Under the pieces are notes generated by a model. The model made no database searches. It was not told the DNA's origin and worked only from the letters and a program-made list of their open reading frames with translations. Position numbers and translations under genes: made by a program. Shown piece after piece: positions 1 to 9,461 of a stretch of DNA of 64,000 nucleotides; position 1 is the first letter of the stretch, and each line of letters starts with the position of its first letter. Source of the DNA: Flavobacterium sp. MC2016-06 (GTDB lineage Bacteria > Bacteroidota > Bacteroidia > Flavobacteriales > Flavobacteriaceae); assembly GCF_009711165.2 (NCBI RefSeq), contig NZ_WMID02000010.1, positions 103,836 to 167,835 on the forward strand. The letters are read 5' to 3'.

Positions 1-1182
1 TGCTCCAGAACGTAAACGAGCTTCGGCAACTAAGGCGCGAACATCTGTACGGAAAGCATTTTGCAGAATTTCCTGTGCTTTTACAACATCATTTTCTTCT
101 TGTGCTTTTTCTAATGCTTTTCTATCTACAGAAAGTGCTTGAGCATAAGCAATCATAATCGCTTCTACAGATTGTAATAAATCTTCTAATGGGTCTTTGA
201 TGTTATGAGAAGCATCAATCATCCAGCCTAAATCTTTGGCGTGATTCATTCCTCTAGCGTCCATTCCATCTACTAATTCATTAAAAATCAAGAACAATTG
301 ATAGGGTTTTAATGCTCCAGCAGTTAAATCATCGTCTCCATATTTTGAATCATTAAAATGGAAACCTCCTAACTTACCTTCCATCAATAATAAAGAAACA
401 ATCTGCTCAATATTAGCATTTGGTAAATGGTGTCCTAAATCGACTAGAGTCTGCGCTTTATCGCCTAACTTTTTCACGTATGAATATGATTGCCCCCAAT
501 CAGCCACAGTCGTCGAATAAAAGTTAGGCTCAGCACATTTATATTCTAAAAATAATTTCCAGTTAGAAGGCAATGCATCGTAGATTTCTTCTAAACTTTC
601 TAATGTATTTTGGTAAGCGCGACGGAAATTTAACTGTCCAGGAAAGTTTGATCCATCTGCCAGCCAAATCGTTAAAGATTCAGAACCTAATTCAATTCCG
701 TGCTTAATAACTTCAATATTGTGTGCAATTGCTTGTTTGCGAACTGCTTTATTAACGTTTTGCAACGAACCGTATCTGTAAGAATGCTCAGAATTTGCCT
801 GATCTTGAAACGTGTTCGAGTTCATGGCATCAAACTTTAAATTGTGCTGTCCAGCAAGCGTTTTAATTGCCTTATAGTCTGTTGGAATATCCCACGGAAT
901 ATGAAGCGAAATTGCGCCAGAAGCATTGTTTAAAGCATGAAGCAATCCTACATCTTCAATTTTTTCTTCTAATGAACGAGGTTCACCGCCACCCGGAAAA
1001 CGTCCGAATCTAGTTCCTCCTGTTCCCAATGCCCAAGATGGAATTGCGATTTGAAAATCGATTAGTTTTTTAATAATCGATTCTGTTTCATCTATTTCAG
1101 AAGCTGTATAAATTAATTTATTGGTATGTTTTTGTAGTAGTTCCTCGTTATGAGATTCTATAGTGTTTGGTGTAATTAACAT
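1..1182 (-). CDS. rhaI: L-rhamnose isomerase, Pseudomonas-type (partial, C-terminus outside window)
   Basis: Reading the minus strand from the ATG at 1182 gives 394 codons without a stop, running off the left edge. The protein is a cytoplasmic TIM-barrel sugar isomerase of the P. stutzeri L-rhamnose isomerase family (about 430 residues), converting L-rhamnose to L-rhamnulose. Visible family motifs are IPSWALGTGGTRFGRFPG near the N-terminus, the metal-ligand segments FLEYKCAEPNFY and LVDLGHHLPN, and GGFHFNDSKYGDDDL. It follows the rhaT-rhaD genes on the same strand but is separated from rhaD by a 200-bp gap with a terminator-like hairpin. Only the last few dozen residues are missing. It is not the E. 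coli RhaA type. Function is confident from motifs and neighbours. Confidence 0.93.
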   Translation of the reverse strand, partial: MLITPNTIESHNEELLQKHTNKLIYTASEIDETESIIKKLIDFQIAIPSWALGTGGTRFGRFPGGGEPRSLEEKIEDVGLLHALNNASGAISLHIPWDIPTDYKAIKTLAGQHNLKFDAMNSNTFQDQANSEHSYRYGSLQNVNKAVRKQAIAHNIEVIKHGIELGSESLTIWLADGSNFPGQLNFRRAYQNTLESLEEIYDALPSNWKLFLEYKCAEPNFYSTTVADWGQSYSYVKKLGDKAQTLVDLGHHLPNANIEQIVSLLLMEGKLGGFHFNDSKYGDDDLTAGALKPYQLFLIFNELVDGMDARGMNHAKDLGWMIDASHNIKDPLEDLLQSVEAIMIAYAQALSVDRKALEKAQEENDVVKAQEILQNAFRTDVRALVAEARLRSGA

Positions 1183-1297
1183 GTGGTATTATATTTTAAT
1201 AGAGCTTACAATATATAAATTTATATAAATCGAACTCAAAATTTAACTTTACTATTTTTATACTTTATTGTTGTTTTAAGCGGCATTACTGTAGGCT

Positions 1298-1333
1298 AAA
1301 AAAATCTAACGTCCGAATAATATCGAACGCTAG
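1298..1333 (-). terminator. Rho-independent terminator after rhaD
   Basis: Read on the minus strand, an 11-bp stem (with two G-U pairs) spans 1306-1333 around the loop AUUA and is followed by a run of seven U at 1304-1298. It lies 50 bp past the stop of the aldolase/dehydrogenase gene and before the isomerase. It either ends the rhaT-rhaD transcript or partly attenuates read-through into rhaI. Confidence 0.75.
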
Positions 1334-1382
1334 ACCACAAAAAACCACTTTTGCTTAAACAAACTTATAAAACCTAAACAAT

Positions 1383-3524
1383 TTATCTGTAAAAGCCCAT
1401 CGCTACGCCGCCGTCTACGTTTAAGGCATTTCCTGTTGATTTATTTAATAAACCACCAACAAAAGAGAAACAAGCATTTGCAATATCGTCGGGCAATATA
1501 ATTTCATTCAATAACGTACGCTTAGCATAATAAGCCGGTAATTCTTCTACCGTAATACCATATGCTTTTGCACGACCATCTGCCCATCCGCCAGACCAAA
1601 TATTTGAATCTGAGATTACGGCATCTGGATTTACTGTGTTTACACGAATTTTATCTGCTCCCAATTCGGCAGCCATTAAACGTGTTAAATGTGCCTGCGC
1701 CGCTTTTGCCGATCCGTAACCAGGATTATTTGGTCCTGCTACTACAGCATTTTTAGAAACAATATTTACGATGTCTCCACCAAAACCTTGTTTACGCATA
1801 ACTTCAATTCCAGCTTTAGAAACAATAAATTGTCCTTTAACCAAAATATCATATAATCTATCCCACTCTTCAAGTGTATGTTCGGCAATAGATTTAGAAA
1901 TACTGATTCCTGCATTGTTTACTACAATATCTACACCTCCAAAAGCTAAAGATGTTTCATCTAATGCCAGTTCTGTACTTTTTTCGTCAGTAACATTCAA
2001 TAAAGTACTCGAAACAGTATCTTTTCCAAACAGTTTAGTAAACTCGGCTGTAGCCTGCTCTAAACGTTCTGCATTAATATCATTGATCACAATACAAGCT
2101 CCTTCTTGTGCAAATTTCTTCGCGATAGCTTTACCAATTCCTCCGGCAGAACCTGTAATTAAAGCTACTCTGCCAGATAACGCTTTAGGTTTTGGCATAC
2201 GCTGTAATTTTGCTTCTTCTAATAACCAATATTCGATGTCAAAAGCTTCTTGGTGCGGCAATGAAGTATATTCTGAAACTGCTTCTGCACCTTTCATTAC
2301 ATTTACTGCATTGATGTAATATTCTGATGCCAGACGAGCCATTGTTTTATCTTTAGCAAACGTAAACATACCAACTCCTGGATATAAAATCACAACTGGA
2401 TTTGGGTCACGCATTGCTGGCGAATTTGATTTTTTACAGGCATTGTAATAGTCTTTGTACATTGCACGGTATGCCTCAAAAGCTGGTTTTAGTTTAGCTT
2501 TTACAGCATCAACATCTGATAAATCTTCGTTTGGATCTAATGTTAAAACCAAAGGACTAATCTTAGTTCTTAAAAAGTGATCTGGACAAGAGGTTCCTAA
2601 TGGAGCTAATTTTGCTAAATCATTAGAATTAATAAATTCCAAAACTCTATTATCATCTGTATAATGTCCAATCATCTGACGTTCTGACGAACAGAAACCT
2701 CTTAAAATTGGTGCTACTTTTGCTGCTTTTAATTTACGGTCTGTTTCAGGAAGACTTTCCATTTTCTGACCGCCAAAAACAGCACGTTTTTTTCCGTAGT
2801 TATTTTCTAAGTAATCTGCGCATTTCTCGATTACTTCCAGCGTATTTATATAACTTTCAAACGCAGTATCTCCCCAAGTAAATAAACCATGAGAACCTAA
2901 CATGATCCCGCGTAGTTTTTTACCTTTCTTTGCAGCTTCTTCTAAACAAGCTCTTAATTGAAGCCCTAAGTCAAAACCTGGACGCTGCCAGCCTACCCAG
3001 CCAATTTCACCGTCAAATAATTCTTCGGTAATTTTAGCTCCATCTTTTGCTGCTGCGATTGCAATTGCTGCATCTGGATGTAAGTGATCTATATGTTTAA
3101 ATGGTAAAAAACCATGTAAAGGCGTATCTATTGATGGCGCTTTTGAAGCTAAGTCGAAAATACAGTGATTGAATAATTCTACCATTTCGTCTTCAAACTC
3201 AATTCCTCTGTAAACATTTTCAAGATTACGAAGTCTGTCTAAATACAGTGCTGCACAACCTGATTTTGTCAATGTTCCGATATCTCCTCCAGAACCTTTA
3301 ATCCACATTACCTCAGAGCTTGCTCCTGTTAATGGGTCTTTATCTGTTATTTTTACAGAAGTATTTCCTCCTCCGTAATTTGTCAATCGCAAATCTGCTC
3401 CTAATAGGTTAGAACGATAAATGAAAAGCGCAACTTCATCTCCTGCTAATGCTGCTGCCTTTGCGTCATCCCACAGGTAGCTTACATGCTTAAAATTCAT
3501 ATTTTTTGTATTTATATTCGACAT
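1383..3524 (-). CDS. rhaD: Bifunctional rhamnulose-1-phosphate aldolase / short-chain dehydrogenase
   Basis: A 713-residue fusion. Roughly residues 20-250 are a class II (zinc) aldolase with the metal-binding histidines in HGFLPFKHIDHLHPDA. From about residue 452 a Rossmann-fold SDR begins (TGSAGGIG), with NNAG and a catalytic YGSAK motif. The family cleaves L-rhamnulose-1-phosphate to dihydroxyacetone phosphate and L-lactaldehyde. The dehydrogenase half is thought to oxidise the lactaldehyde to lactate. It is cytoplasmic. It lies 25 bp downstream of rhaT on the same strand, so the two are probably cotranscribed. Both active-site signatures look intact. The symbol follows rhizobial usage for this fusion. 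Confidence 0.93.
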   Translation of the reverse strand: MSNINTKNMNFKHVSYLWDDAKAAALAGDEVALFIYRSNLLGADLRLTNYGGGNTSVKITDKDPLTGASSEVMWIKGSGGDIGTLTKSGCAALYLDRLRNLENVYRGIEFEDEMVELFNHCIFDLASKAPSIDTPLHGFLPFKHIDHLHPDAAIAIAAAKDGAKITEELFDGEIGWVGWQRPGFDLGLQLRACLEEAAKKGKKLRGIMLGSHGLFTWGDTAFESYINTLEVIEKCADYLENNYGKKRAVFGGQKMESLPETDRKLKAAKVAPILRGFCSSERQMIGHYTDDNRVLEFINSNDLAKLAPLGTSCPDHFLRTKISPLVLTLDPNEDLSDVDAVKAKLKPAFEAYRAMYKDYYNACKKSNSPAMRDPNPVVILYPGVGMFTFAKDKTMARLASEYYINAVNVMKGAEAVSEYTSLPHQEAFDIEYWLLEEAKLQRMPKPKALSGRVALITGSAGGIGKAIAKKFAQEGACIVINDINAERLEQATAEFTKLFGKDTVSSTLLNVTDEKSTELALDETSLAFGGVDIVVNNAGISISKSIAEHTLEEWDRLYDILVKGQFIVSKAGIEVMRKQGFGGDIVNIVSKNAVVAGPNNPGYGSAKAAQAHLTRLMAAELGADKIRVNTVNPDAVISDSNIWSGGWADGRAKAYGITVEELPAYYAKRTLLNEIILPDDIANACFSFVGGLLNKSTGNALNVDGGVAMGFYR

Positions 3525-3549
3525 ATCTCTGTTATGTATTTTTATGTTT

Positions 3550-4599
3550 TTATAATGAATTCCCTATTCCGACAATGATTATCGAAAGCATAATTAATCC
3601 AATTCCCCAGATAAAAGTTCTGAATGTTTTTTTTGAAACTCCTGACCATTCTTTCAAATAAAAGCCCCAAAAATTAGCCGTCAAAATAATGGTTGCCATG
3701 TGCAAAATCCATGAGCTTGCACCATTTCCTAATTTACTCTCTCCCATTCCGTAAAAGAAAAACTGTAAAAACCACATAGTTCCTGCAAGTGCCGAAAACA
3801 AAGTGTTTTTTGCAATAGGCGTTTCTTTATTGGTATAATCTGAGAAAGTCTTATTCTTAAAATTAAGATACAAACACCATATAAAATTGGTTGTCAAACC
3901 TCCCCAAAGCAAAACGACATAGGTTACATTGTTTTGAAATAACGGGTTACAGCCATACACTATAGCTTCTTCTGCCATTGGTTTTCCAGCTTCAATTCCG
4001 AAATTAAAAAACGAACTTAAAATCCCTGAAATCACAGCTATAACAAGTCCTTTGACCAAGCTGAAATCCTGATCCTTGTCTTCATGACCAACAGCAAAGT
4101 CTTTTTCTTTCAGCATTCCTGCCTTACCAGAAATTGCGATACCCGCAAGACAAACCAAAACTCCAAACAAAACCATTTGTCCGCCAGTATGCGAAAGCAT
4201 ATCTGAAAATGAGATTTTTCCTTCTGTTGGATTAAAATCATAATATATAGAAGGTACTAATGCTCCAAAAGCAGAGCAGAATCCTAAAATAATCGAATTA
4301 CCAAGTGACATTCCTAAATAACGAACACCTAAACCATAAGTAAGTCCTCCAATTCCCCAAATCAATCCCATTGAGAAGGTAAAAGCTTTTATTGCCGGCG
4401 ACGCTGCAATGATAATGTCTACAAAATTTGGAATGGTTAAATACGCTGCGATTGGCGGTACAATCAGCCAAGAAAAAAATCCTCCTACAAGCCAATAGCT
4501 TTCCCAAGCCCAGTTTTTAACTTTCTTAAACGGCATATAAAAACTGCCCGAAGAAAAACCTCCTATAGAATGAAAAATAATCCCTAGTAATGATTCCAT
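3550..4599 (-). CDS. rhaT: L-rhamnose/proton symporter
   Basis: A 349-residue inner-membrane protein with about ten hydrophobic segments, matching the RhaT family in length and in its N-terminal IIFHSIGGFSSGSFYMPFK region. It imports L-rhamnose with protons. It is first in the minus-strand rha set and faces the GntR-type regulator across a 387-bp gap. Adjacent aldolase and isomerase genes support the substrate. No frameshift or unusual insertion is visible. Confidence 0.93.
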   Translation of the reverse strand: MESLLGIIFHSIGGFSSGSFYMPFKKVKNWAWESYWLVGGFFSWLIVPPIAAYLTIPNFVDIIIAASPAIKAFTFSMGLIWGIGGLTYGLGVRYLGMSLGNSIILGFCSAFGALVPSIYYDFNPTEGKISFSDMLSHTGGQMVLFGVLVCLAGIAISGKAGMLKEKDFAVGHEDKDQDFSLVKGLVIAVISGILSSFFNFGIEAGKPMAEEAIVYGCNPLFQNNVTYVVLLWGGLTTNFIWCLYLNFKNKTFSDYTNKETPIAKNTLFSALAGTMWFLQFFFYGMGESKLGNGASSWILHMATIILTANFWGFYLKEWSGVSKKTFRTFIWGIGLIMLSIIIVGIGNSL

Positions 4600-4986
4600 C
4601 TTAATATTTTGTTTTGGTTGGTTTGATAGTTATTTAGTTTTGTAAAATAAGAGAATGTAAAAAACAAAACTGTCCTGTACTATCCTTTATGCTTTTAGTA
4701 TTTATGTTAAAACTGAATGTTATTGAGAATAACAACCTCAATATTTTAGAAAAACAAATTTAAAATATCTATTTTAGCAATCGATTTCGTAATTATTATA
4801 TCCGCAATCAGCCTTAAACAAACGAATTACTAAAAAAATAAAATAAGTCTTATTTTTATCTGCTTTACTTGTAAGAAAAACATCAAAACAAAAAAAATAA
4901 CAAGTTTTAAATAAACCTTTTCGAAAAAATATAATCTAAGAATTAAGTCTCATGTACAACATAGACCTAATTTGAAAAAAAATATC
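4600..4986. promoter_or_regulatory. Divergent regulatory region between rhaT and the GntR gene
   Basis: AT-rich 387-bp gap that must hold the promoters of both divergent units. I see no gene in it. Possible regulator half-sites around GTAC occur at about 4674-4684 (CCTGTACTATC) and 4951-4960 (CATGTACAAC), but they are too weak to call operators. Confidence 0.5.
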
Positions 4987-6027
4987 ATGATTAAATTAAT
5001 TAAAATAGACGAAGATTCCAGGGTTCCAAAATATAAACAAATTGTTGACTCTATATTACAGAATATCGCTAATGGAAATTTAAAAATAAATCAAAAAATA
5101 CCCTCCATAAATAGTTTCAGCGAAGAATTTTATATGTCTCGAGATACTGTTGAGAAAGCTTATAATATTCTAAAAGAGCGAAAAATTATCTCTTCTATTA
5201 GAGGGAAAGGCTATTATATTACCCGAACAAAATTAGAATCTAAAGTAAATATCTTGTTTTTAACGAATAAATTGAGCGCGTACAAAATGAAAACGTACAG
5301 CTCATTTATTAATACGCTTGGTGCTAACGCACACACTGACCTGCATATTTATCATTGTGACGAAACTTTATTTTTAAATATACTGGACAAGTTTGAAGGC
5401 GCATACGATTATTATGTTATTACTACGCATTTTAAAACCGATGAGCTGAAACATTCTAGTTTTACAGATGAAGTGGTTCAAGCCATTCAGAATATTCCGC
5501 AAGATAAATTGGTAATGCTGGACAACATTAAACTTGGAATGGGAAGTGAAGTGATTAAAATCTATCAGGATTTTGAAAATGATATTTATAATGCCTTAAA
5601 AGAAGGTCTTTCGAAGATTACCAAATACAAAAAACTAATTCTGGTTTATCCTGATAAAGCGGTTTACCCTTATCCTAGAAGAATTTTACACGGATTTAGA
5701 AAATTTTGTGTGGAGCATGAAATTAACTTCGAAATTATGAGTGAAGTTTACGATGATATGATTCTAAAAAAAGGCGATTTGTTTATTACTATTGAAGAAT
5801 CTGATTTGGTAAATTTGGTAAAACAAATTAGAGATGAAGAATATGTTTTAGGCGAAGATATAGGTGTAATATCATACAACGATACTCCTCTAAAAGAATT
5901 ACTTGGCATAACGGTTATGTCTACCGATTTTAATATCATGGGAGAAACTGCTGCACGAATGATTTTAAATAAAGAGAAAGGACAAGTAAAAGTTCCGTTT
6001 AATTTTATTGATAGAAATTCTATTTAA
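4987..6027 (+). CDS. GntR-family regulator with LacI-type ligand-binding domain (rhamnose regulator candidate)
   Basis: About 346 residues. The N-terminal 70 residues form a GntR winged helix (DSRVPKYKQIVDSI, then IPSINSFSEEFYMSRDTVEKAY and GKGYYI). The rest resembles a periplasmic-binding-protein/LacI sensory domain, the arrangement seen in Bacteroidota sugar regulators such as AraR-like proteins. I chose the ATG at 4987 over an upstream TTG at 4972 because the conserved GntR start begins there. Its divergent position to rhaT-rhaD makes it the likely L-rhamnose-responsive regulator of the block. The ligand is inferred from context only. Confidence 0.85.
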   Translation: MIKLIKIDEDSRVPKYKQIVDSILQNIANGNLKINQKIPSINSFSEEFYMSRDTVEKAYNILKERKIISSIRGKGYYITRTKLESKVNILFLTNKLSAYKMKTYSSFINTLGANAHTDLHIYHCDETLFLNILDKFEGAYDYYVITTHFKTDELKHSSFTDEVVQAIQNIPQDKLVMLDNIKLGMGSEVIKIYQDFENDIYNALKEGLSKITKYKKLILVYPDKAVYPYPRRILHGFRKFCVEHEINFEIMSEVYDDMILKKGDLFITIEESDLVNLVKQIRDEEYVLGEDIGVISYNDTPLKELLGITVMSTDFNIMGETAARMILNKEKGQVKVPFNFIDRNSI

Positions 6028-6075
6028 AATTACTACAACTCCTTTTTGTTATAAAAATTAAAGACATAAAAAAAC

Positions 6076-6108
6076 CTCGTTTAATATTTCTTAAACGAGG
6101 CTGCATTT
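6076..6108. terminator. Bidirectional hairpin terminator
   Basis: Perfect 10-bp stem CCTCGTTTAA/TTAAACGAGG at 6076-6085 and 6092-6101, flanked by an A run on the left and T-rich sequence on the right. It lies between two convergent genes (GntR regulator and histone) and can serve both. Confidence 0.85.
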
Positions 6109-6123
6109 TTTTAATAAAAAATA

Positions 6124-6300
6124 CTATTTTTTAGATTCTTCGATAGAAACTTTTCTGAACTCTTTTAAAAGTTTTTCAATTTCTAAAGTTGATTTACGTG
6201 CTCTTGGTCCAGCAGCTTTAACACCTTTTTCAGTTAACGATTCTGCTTCCGCTTTAAATGTGTCAATTTCGGCGTTGATCTTTACTAATAAATCTTTCAT
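6124..6300 (-). CDS. Histone H1-like small nucleoid protein
   Basis: A 58-residue Lys/Arg/Glu-rich protein starting MKDLLVKINAEIDTF and carrying the RARKSTLEIEKLLKEFRKVS segment typical of the short flavobacterial H1/Hc1-like proteins. It is expected to bind DNA non-specifically. An upstream in-frame ATG would add 19 residues. I prefer the ATG at 6300 because family proteins start there and a -7/-33 promoter lies at 6325-6354, which would exclude the longer form. It is monocistronic. Confidence 0.85.
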   Translation of the reverse strand: MKDLLVKINAEIDTFKAEAESLTEKGVKAAGPRARKSTLEIEKLLKEFRKVSIEESKK

Positions 6301-6324
6301 GCTTATATTTGTTAAATTAAGGCA

Positions 6325-6354
6325 CAAAAATAAAAGTTTGTGTGATAGATACAA
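6325..6354 (-). promoter_or_regulatory. Promoter of the histone-like gene
   Basis: On the minus strand a perfect Bacteroidota -7 box TATTTTTG (6332-6325) lies 19 nt from a -33 TTG (6354-6352), about 25 bp upstream of the ATG at 6300. The rest of the gap 6355-6731 holds no gene that I can support. Confidence 0.65.
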
Positions 6355-6731
6355 CACTTTTGTTGTTAAAATTATGGCTGTTTTTTATCACATAGTTTAA
6401 CATTAAATTTACGCCAGCCCTTTTCATTGCTGAAAATAGACTCAATAATTTAATAATCAATCACTTATTAATATATCCAAAATTAGACACGTTCTATATA
6501 GACTACTCAGCACAATAAAATATTTTTTTTTGCAATAGAAATTTTAAGAAAAATTGACTGATTTTTGAAGATTTTAAGCTTCTGAATTCTAGTCTTTTCA
6601 TAAAATTACGCTGCCAATTGCCAATTTAAGTCGATATTTACAAAAGTAATGCACCTTAATTAGACTTTAATCAATCTTATTCATTCCCTTTATAATTTCA
6701 TTTTCAAAATAAAAATCAAATCAAATTGAAA

Positions 6732-8024
6732 CTATTTCTTTATTTCAACCTGAATTGAAGTTGAAAGCTGTTTTGCTAAAGTAGTTACGTAATTTGTAAA
6801 ATAAGCAGCATCTTGAAAAGCTCTATCTGCACTCAATTCCCAGCATGCTACTGCATAATAACTAATTTCTTTGTTATTTTCTATACTTAATTCTGCTAAA
6901 TAAGAATCTGTTAATTGTCCTGTTTTAGGTGCTTCTGTATATCCTTTATAAATTTCTTTTGGGACTAAAATAGCCGTTCCTAAAATCCATTGACGGTCAT
7001 AAGTAAGATAATCATGCTGTAATAAACATACCCAATTACCTGATTCAATTACCTGCAACGGATTTTTATTGTTTAAATTAGAAAGAGCAACTAAAAATTT
7101 TTCTTTTCCTTTAATGCCGTTTATAGCAACTGTATTTTTGTATGCATACATTCCTGGCCAAATTGAAGTGGTTTCCTGTACTTGATATAAGTTACCTGAA
7201 GCATTCCAATTATGATAATTATAACTCAAAACAGAATTTACCGGTCCTTCGCTTACTATTTTAAAGGTTGTTTTTTCAACATTATTAAGGGTATCAGCTG
7301 CAAGAATACCAAGTCTATTGATTTCACCATCAATTGATAATGCGTAGCCGCCTAAACCAGCTGAATTTCCGACAGGAAAAATATCTCTTCCCCAATCGTA
7401 CATAACATGGTAATTATCTTCAACAGCTCCTTTACTATTTATACCAACATTTTCCGGAGTGATTGCTGGAATTTTCTTTCCAAAAACATCAACAGAGTTT
7501 CTACCGTCTAAATAATGCCTAAAACCTACTTTATCATTTTCCCAAGTTGGGCCGTCGGTTTGGTACTTTTGGTAGCCTAATTTTTTATGTACTTGATTGG
7601 CCATCAAAACTTCTTCGACAGCAGGATGAACAGGAAGATCTTTTCCTTCTCTTTTTCCAAATCTAACGCTTGTTTTTATGGGGAATTTTGGGTCAGTCTG
7701 TGACCATTTTAGCTCTAGCGTTTTTTCTTCTTTTGGAGAAAAATCTGCTACTAAAAAGAGTTCATCCCATTTTCCGTCTCCGTTAAGATCATTAACCTGA
7801 GCAGGAATTGTATCTGTTTTATTAATTAAAATTGGGAAATTTGCTTTTGGATTATTCGCCAAAAGCAATGCTCTTTTTATAGAAACTGCCTTTTGGGGCA
7901 GTGCTAAATCTGATGTATTCTTTAAAATAATTTTGTTTACAGCTATTTTCTGTTGCGCTTTACAGTTCCCTAAAAATAAGACAGATAAAGCGATTGGCAC
8001 ATAAAGTTTGATCGTTTTTTTCAT
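6732..8024 (-). CDS. DUF4861 family secreted lipoprotein
   Basis: 430 residues from the ATG at 8024, chosen because it gives a clean lipoprotein signal (hydrophobic core, then LGNC with Cys21); the longer reading adds 13 residues ahead of the signal. DUF4861 proteins are found in Bacteroidota polysaccharide loci. Their enzymatic role was not known to me when reading this. The segment GPTWENDKVGFRHYLDGRNSVDVFGK matches the second DUF4861 gene of this window at 25431-26396, which lacks about 100 N-terminal residues. Standing alone between the rhamnose block and the regulatory cluster, it is probably part of the pectin response. A role on oligosaccharides outside the inner membrane is inferred. 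Confidence 0.8.
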   Translation of the reverse strand: MKKTIKLYVPIALSVLFLGNCKAQQKIAVNKIILKNTSDLALPQKAVSIKRALLLANNPKANFPILINKTDTIPAQVNDLNGDGKWDELFLVADFSPKEEKTLELKWSQTDPKFPIKTSVRFGKREGKDLPVHPAVEEVLMANQVHKKLGYQKYQTDGPTWENDKVGFRHYLDGRNSVDVFGKKIPAITPENVGINSKGAVEDNYHVMYDWGRDIFPVGNSAGLGGYALSIDGEINRLGILAADTLNNVEKTTFKIVSEGPVNSVLSYNYHNWNASGNLYQVQETTSIWPGMYAYKNTVAINGIKGKEKFLVALSNLNNKNPLQVIESGNWVCLLQHDYLTYDRQWILGTAILVPKEIYKGYTEAPKTGQLTDSYLAELSIENNKEISYYAVACWELSADRAFQDAAYFTNYVTTLAKQLSTSIQVEIKK

Positions 8025-8182
8025 TCTATGTTTTAACGTTTTATTTGTGAACAATTTAATCATTTTATCGAAATGAAAAACTTCTTTTAATAAAAATTAA
8101 AAATAACATATTTAAATGATCTTTTTTAAGGTTTAAAAAATGTGCATAATTGTTCCATTTTTGGCTTACAAATAGTCTAAAA

Positions 8183-8218
8183 AAAAGCAGTATATGGAAC
8201 AACACATATACTGCTTTT
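8183..8218 (-). terminator. Terminator of the receiver-like gene
   Basis: A perfect 14-bp stem (AAAAGCAGTATATG / CATATACTGCTTTT, loop 8197-8204) is followed on the minus strand by a T run. It lies 55 bp past the stop of the 8273-8722 gene. Confidence 0.8.
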
Positions 8219-8272
8219 AACGCTATTCATCACTAGAACAGCTAATTAATTATATCTCAATAACAAAAATAA

Positions 8273-8722
8273 CTACATAAGAAAAAACAAAGTTTTATAA
8301 TAATTATTGAACTGTGTTTGAAGAATATTTGAACTACTAAATTTTATTGTCTCTTTTTTTGAAGCAGAATTGGGTATTCTAGCAAAATGTAATTTCAAAT
8401 CATTGATAATTTCTTTTCTTGTTTTAGAAGCATCTAATAAAGACAAATCGTTTACTTCTTCTAAAAAAAATAATTTTTCATAAAGCTGTTTATCAAACAA
8501 ACAAACCAAAACATTAGTTCCTTTATTTTCTAATTTCAAAAACTCTACAAGCTCTAATTTATCATATACTACATATACAAAATGATCAAAATTTTTAATT
8601 TCATTTTGTTCTTTTGCTACTGAAGAATTTTCAAAAAAATCAAATTCTTCTTTAAATTTTCTTTTGAACATTTTCAAGAAAATGTTTTTATTATCGTGTA
8701 CTAAAATTCTTTCCTTTTCCAT
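8273..8722 (-). CDS. Receiver-like protein without the usual phosphoacceptor pocket (uncharacterised)
   Basis: A 149-residue soluble protein. Its start ERILVHDNKNIFLKMFKRKF resembles the first strand and helix of response-regulator receivers (normally ILxVDDN), but the acidic pair is HD. Where the phospho-Asp would be expected the sequence reads FVYVVYDKLELVEF, so the phosphoacceptor assignment is uncertain. No output domain follows. It is the first gene of a loose minus-strand set (8273-10004) next to a kinase and sigma-54 regulator. A phosphorylation-independent signalling role is a guess, and the fold assignment rests on pattern only. Confidence 0.55.
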   Translation of the reverse strand: MEKERILVHDNKNIFLKMFKRKFKEEFDFFENSSVAKEQNEIKNFDHFVYVVYDKLELVEFLKLENKGTNVLVCLFDKQLYEKLFFLEEVNDLSLLDASKTRKEIINDLKLHFARIPNSASKKETIKFSSSNILQTQFNNYYKTLFFLM

Positions 8723-8788
8723 AATCTTTCTCTAGAATTATTAAGCCTTAAAGCTGTCCTTTTTTAATTCTCAAACAACTAAGTATAT

Positions 8789-9370
8789 CTAAATCATATA
8801 CATAACAATAGCACTTGAAAAAATGGCTATTTTATCATTTTTATTTACAAAATCAGTCTTTATATTAACATTGAATTTATCTGCAGAACTATAGATTTCT
8901 TTCATGATTCCTTCCCATTTTTTATCTATAGATCCTATTTTGCTTTTTGATGCATCAGTTATCATAAAACTCCATTCTTTATCATTACCAGAAATTTCGG
9001 CAATAATTTCATCAAATTGATTAAGTATCGTATAGGTTGATTTAAAAAAATTAACTCTTCTCTTAATACAGCCTAATACATTTCCGCGTGGATCACATAT
9101 TACAATTTTATTGCTTTGAAAAAATGATCTTCTAGACAACAACACTTCTAATGTTCCGTTTGCACTCCTAATTTCTATCTGAGCAGGAAGAAATGTTTTA
9201 CCAACAACTTGTCTTAGAATTTTCTTTCCTTTTGTCATTCTTTCTCTAACAAAACCGATGTTTTCTTTTTTATTATTAAAAATTTGATATTTATCATATG
9301 ATTTAGAACAGATTGCATTTTGCCCTACAAAATAATTGCTCCTTTCAAAGAAATTTGAGTTTGAATTCAT
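8789..9370 (-). CDS. LURP-one/phospholipid-scramblase-like protein
   Basis: 193 residues from the ATG at 9370 (an upstream in-frame ATG adds ten residues, less likely). The alternating beta pattern with KYQIFNNKKENIGFVRER, IVICDPRGNVLGCIKRR, FDEIIAEISGNDKEWSFMITDA and a final hydrophobic segment is that of the tubby-C-terminal-like LURP-one/scramblase superfamily. The C-terminal hydrophobic helix (IAIFSSAIVMYMI) may touch the membrane, as in scramblases. Bacterial members have no settled function. It sits 91 bp from the YcxB-like gene and 66 bp from the receiver-like gene on the same strand. Confidence 0.7.
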   Translation of the reverse strand: MNSNSNFFERSNYFVGQNAICSKSYDKYQIFNNKKENIGFVRERMTKGKKILRQVVGKTFLPAQIEIRSANGTLEVLLSRRSFFQSNKIVICDPRGNVLGCIKRRVNFFKSTYTILNQFDEIIAEISGNDKEWSFMITDASKSKIGSIDKKWEGIMKEIYSSADKFNVNIKTDFVNKNDKIAIFSSAIVMYMI

Positions 9371-9461
9371 AATTGTTTTTTTAAGACAGACGTAAATCAA
9401 ACCAAATATTGATTTGAAAATTTCAATTTTTAAATATTCTTTTAATCTATAACTTGTTTAA

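Noticed and set aside
1771..2319. 182-codon plus-strand frame inside rhaD
   Set aside because: Antisense to a well-conserved SDR domain; a codon-bias shadow.
4773..4790. Operator-like GCAATCGATTTC in the rhaT-GntR gap
   Set aside because: About 10 of 14 bases match the uronate operator; too weak, and the promoter geometry is absent.
4972..4986. TTG start for the GntR regulator
   Set aside because: The conserved winged-helix start begins at the ATG at 4987.
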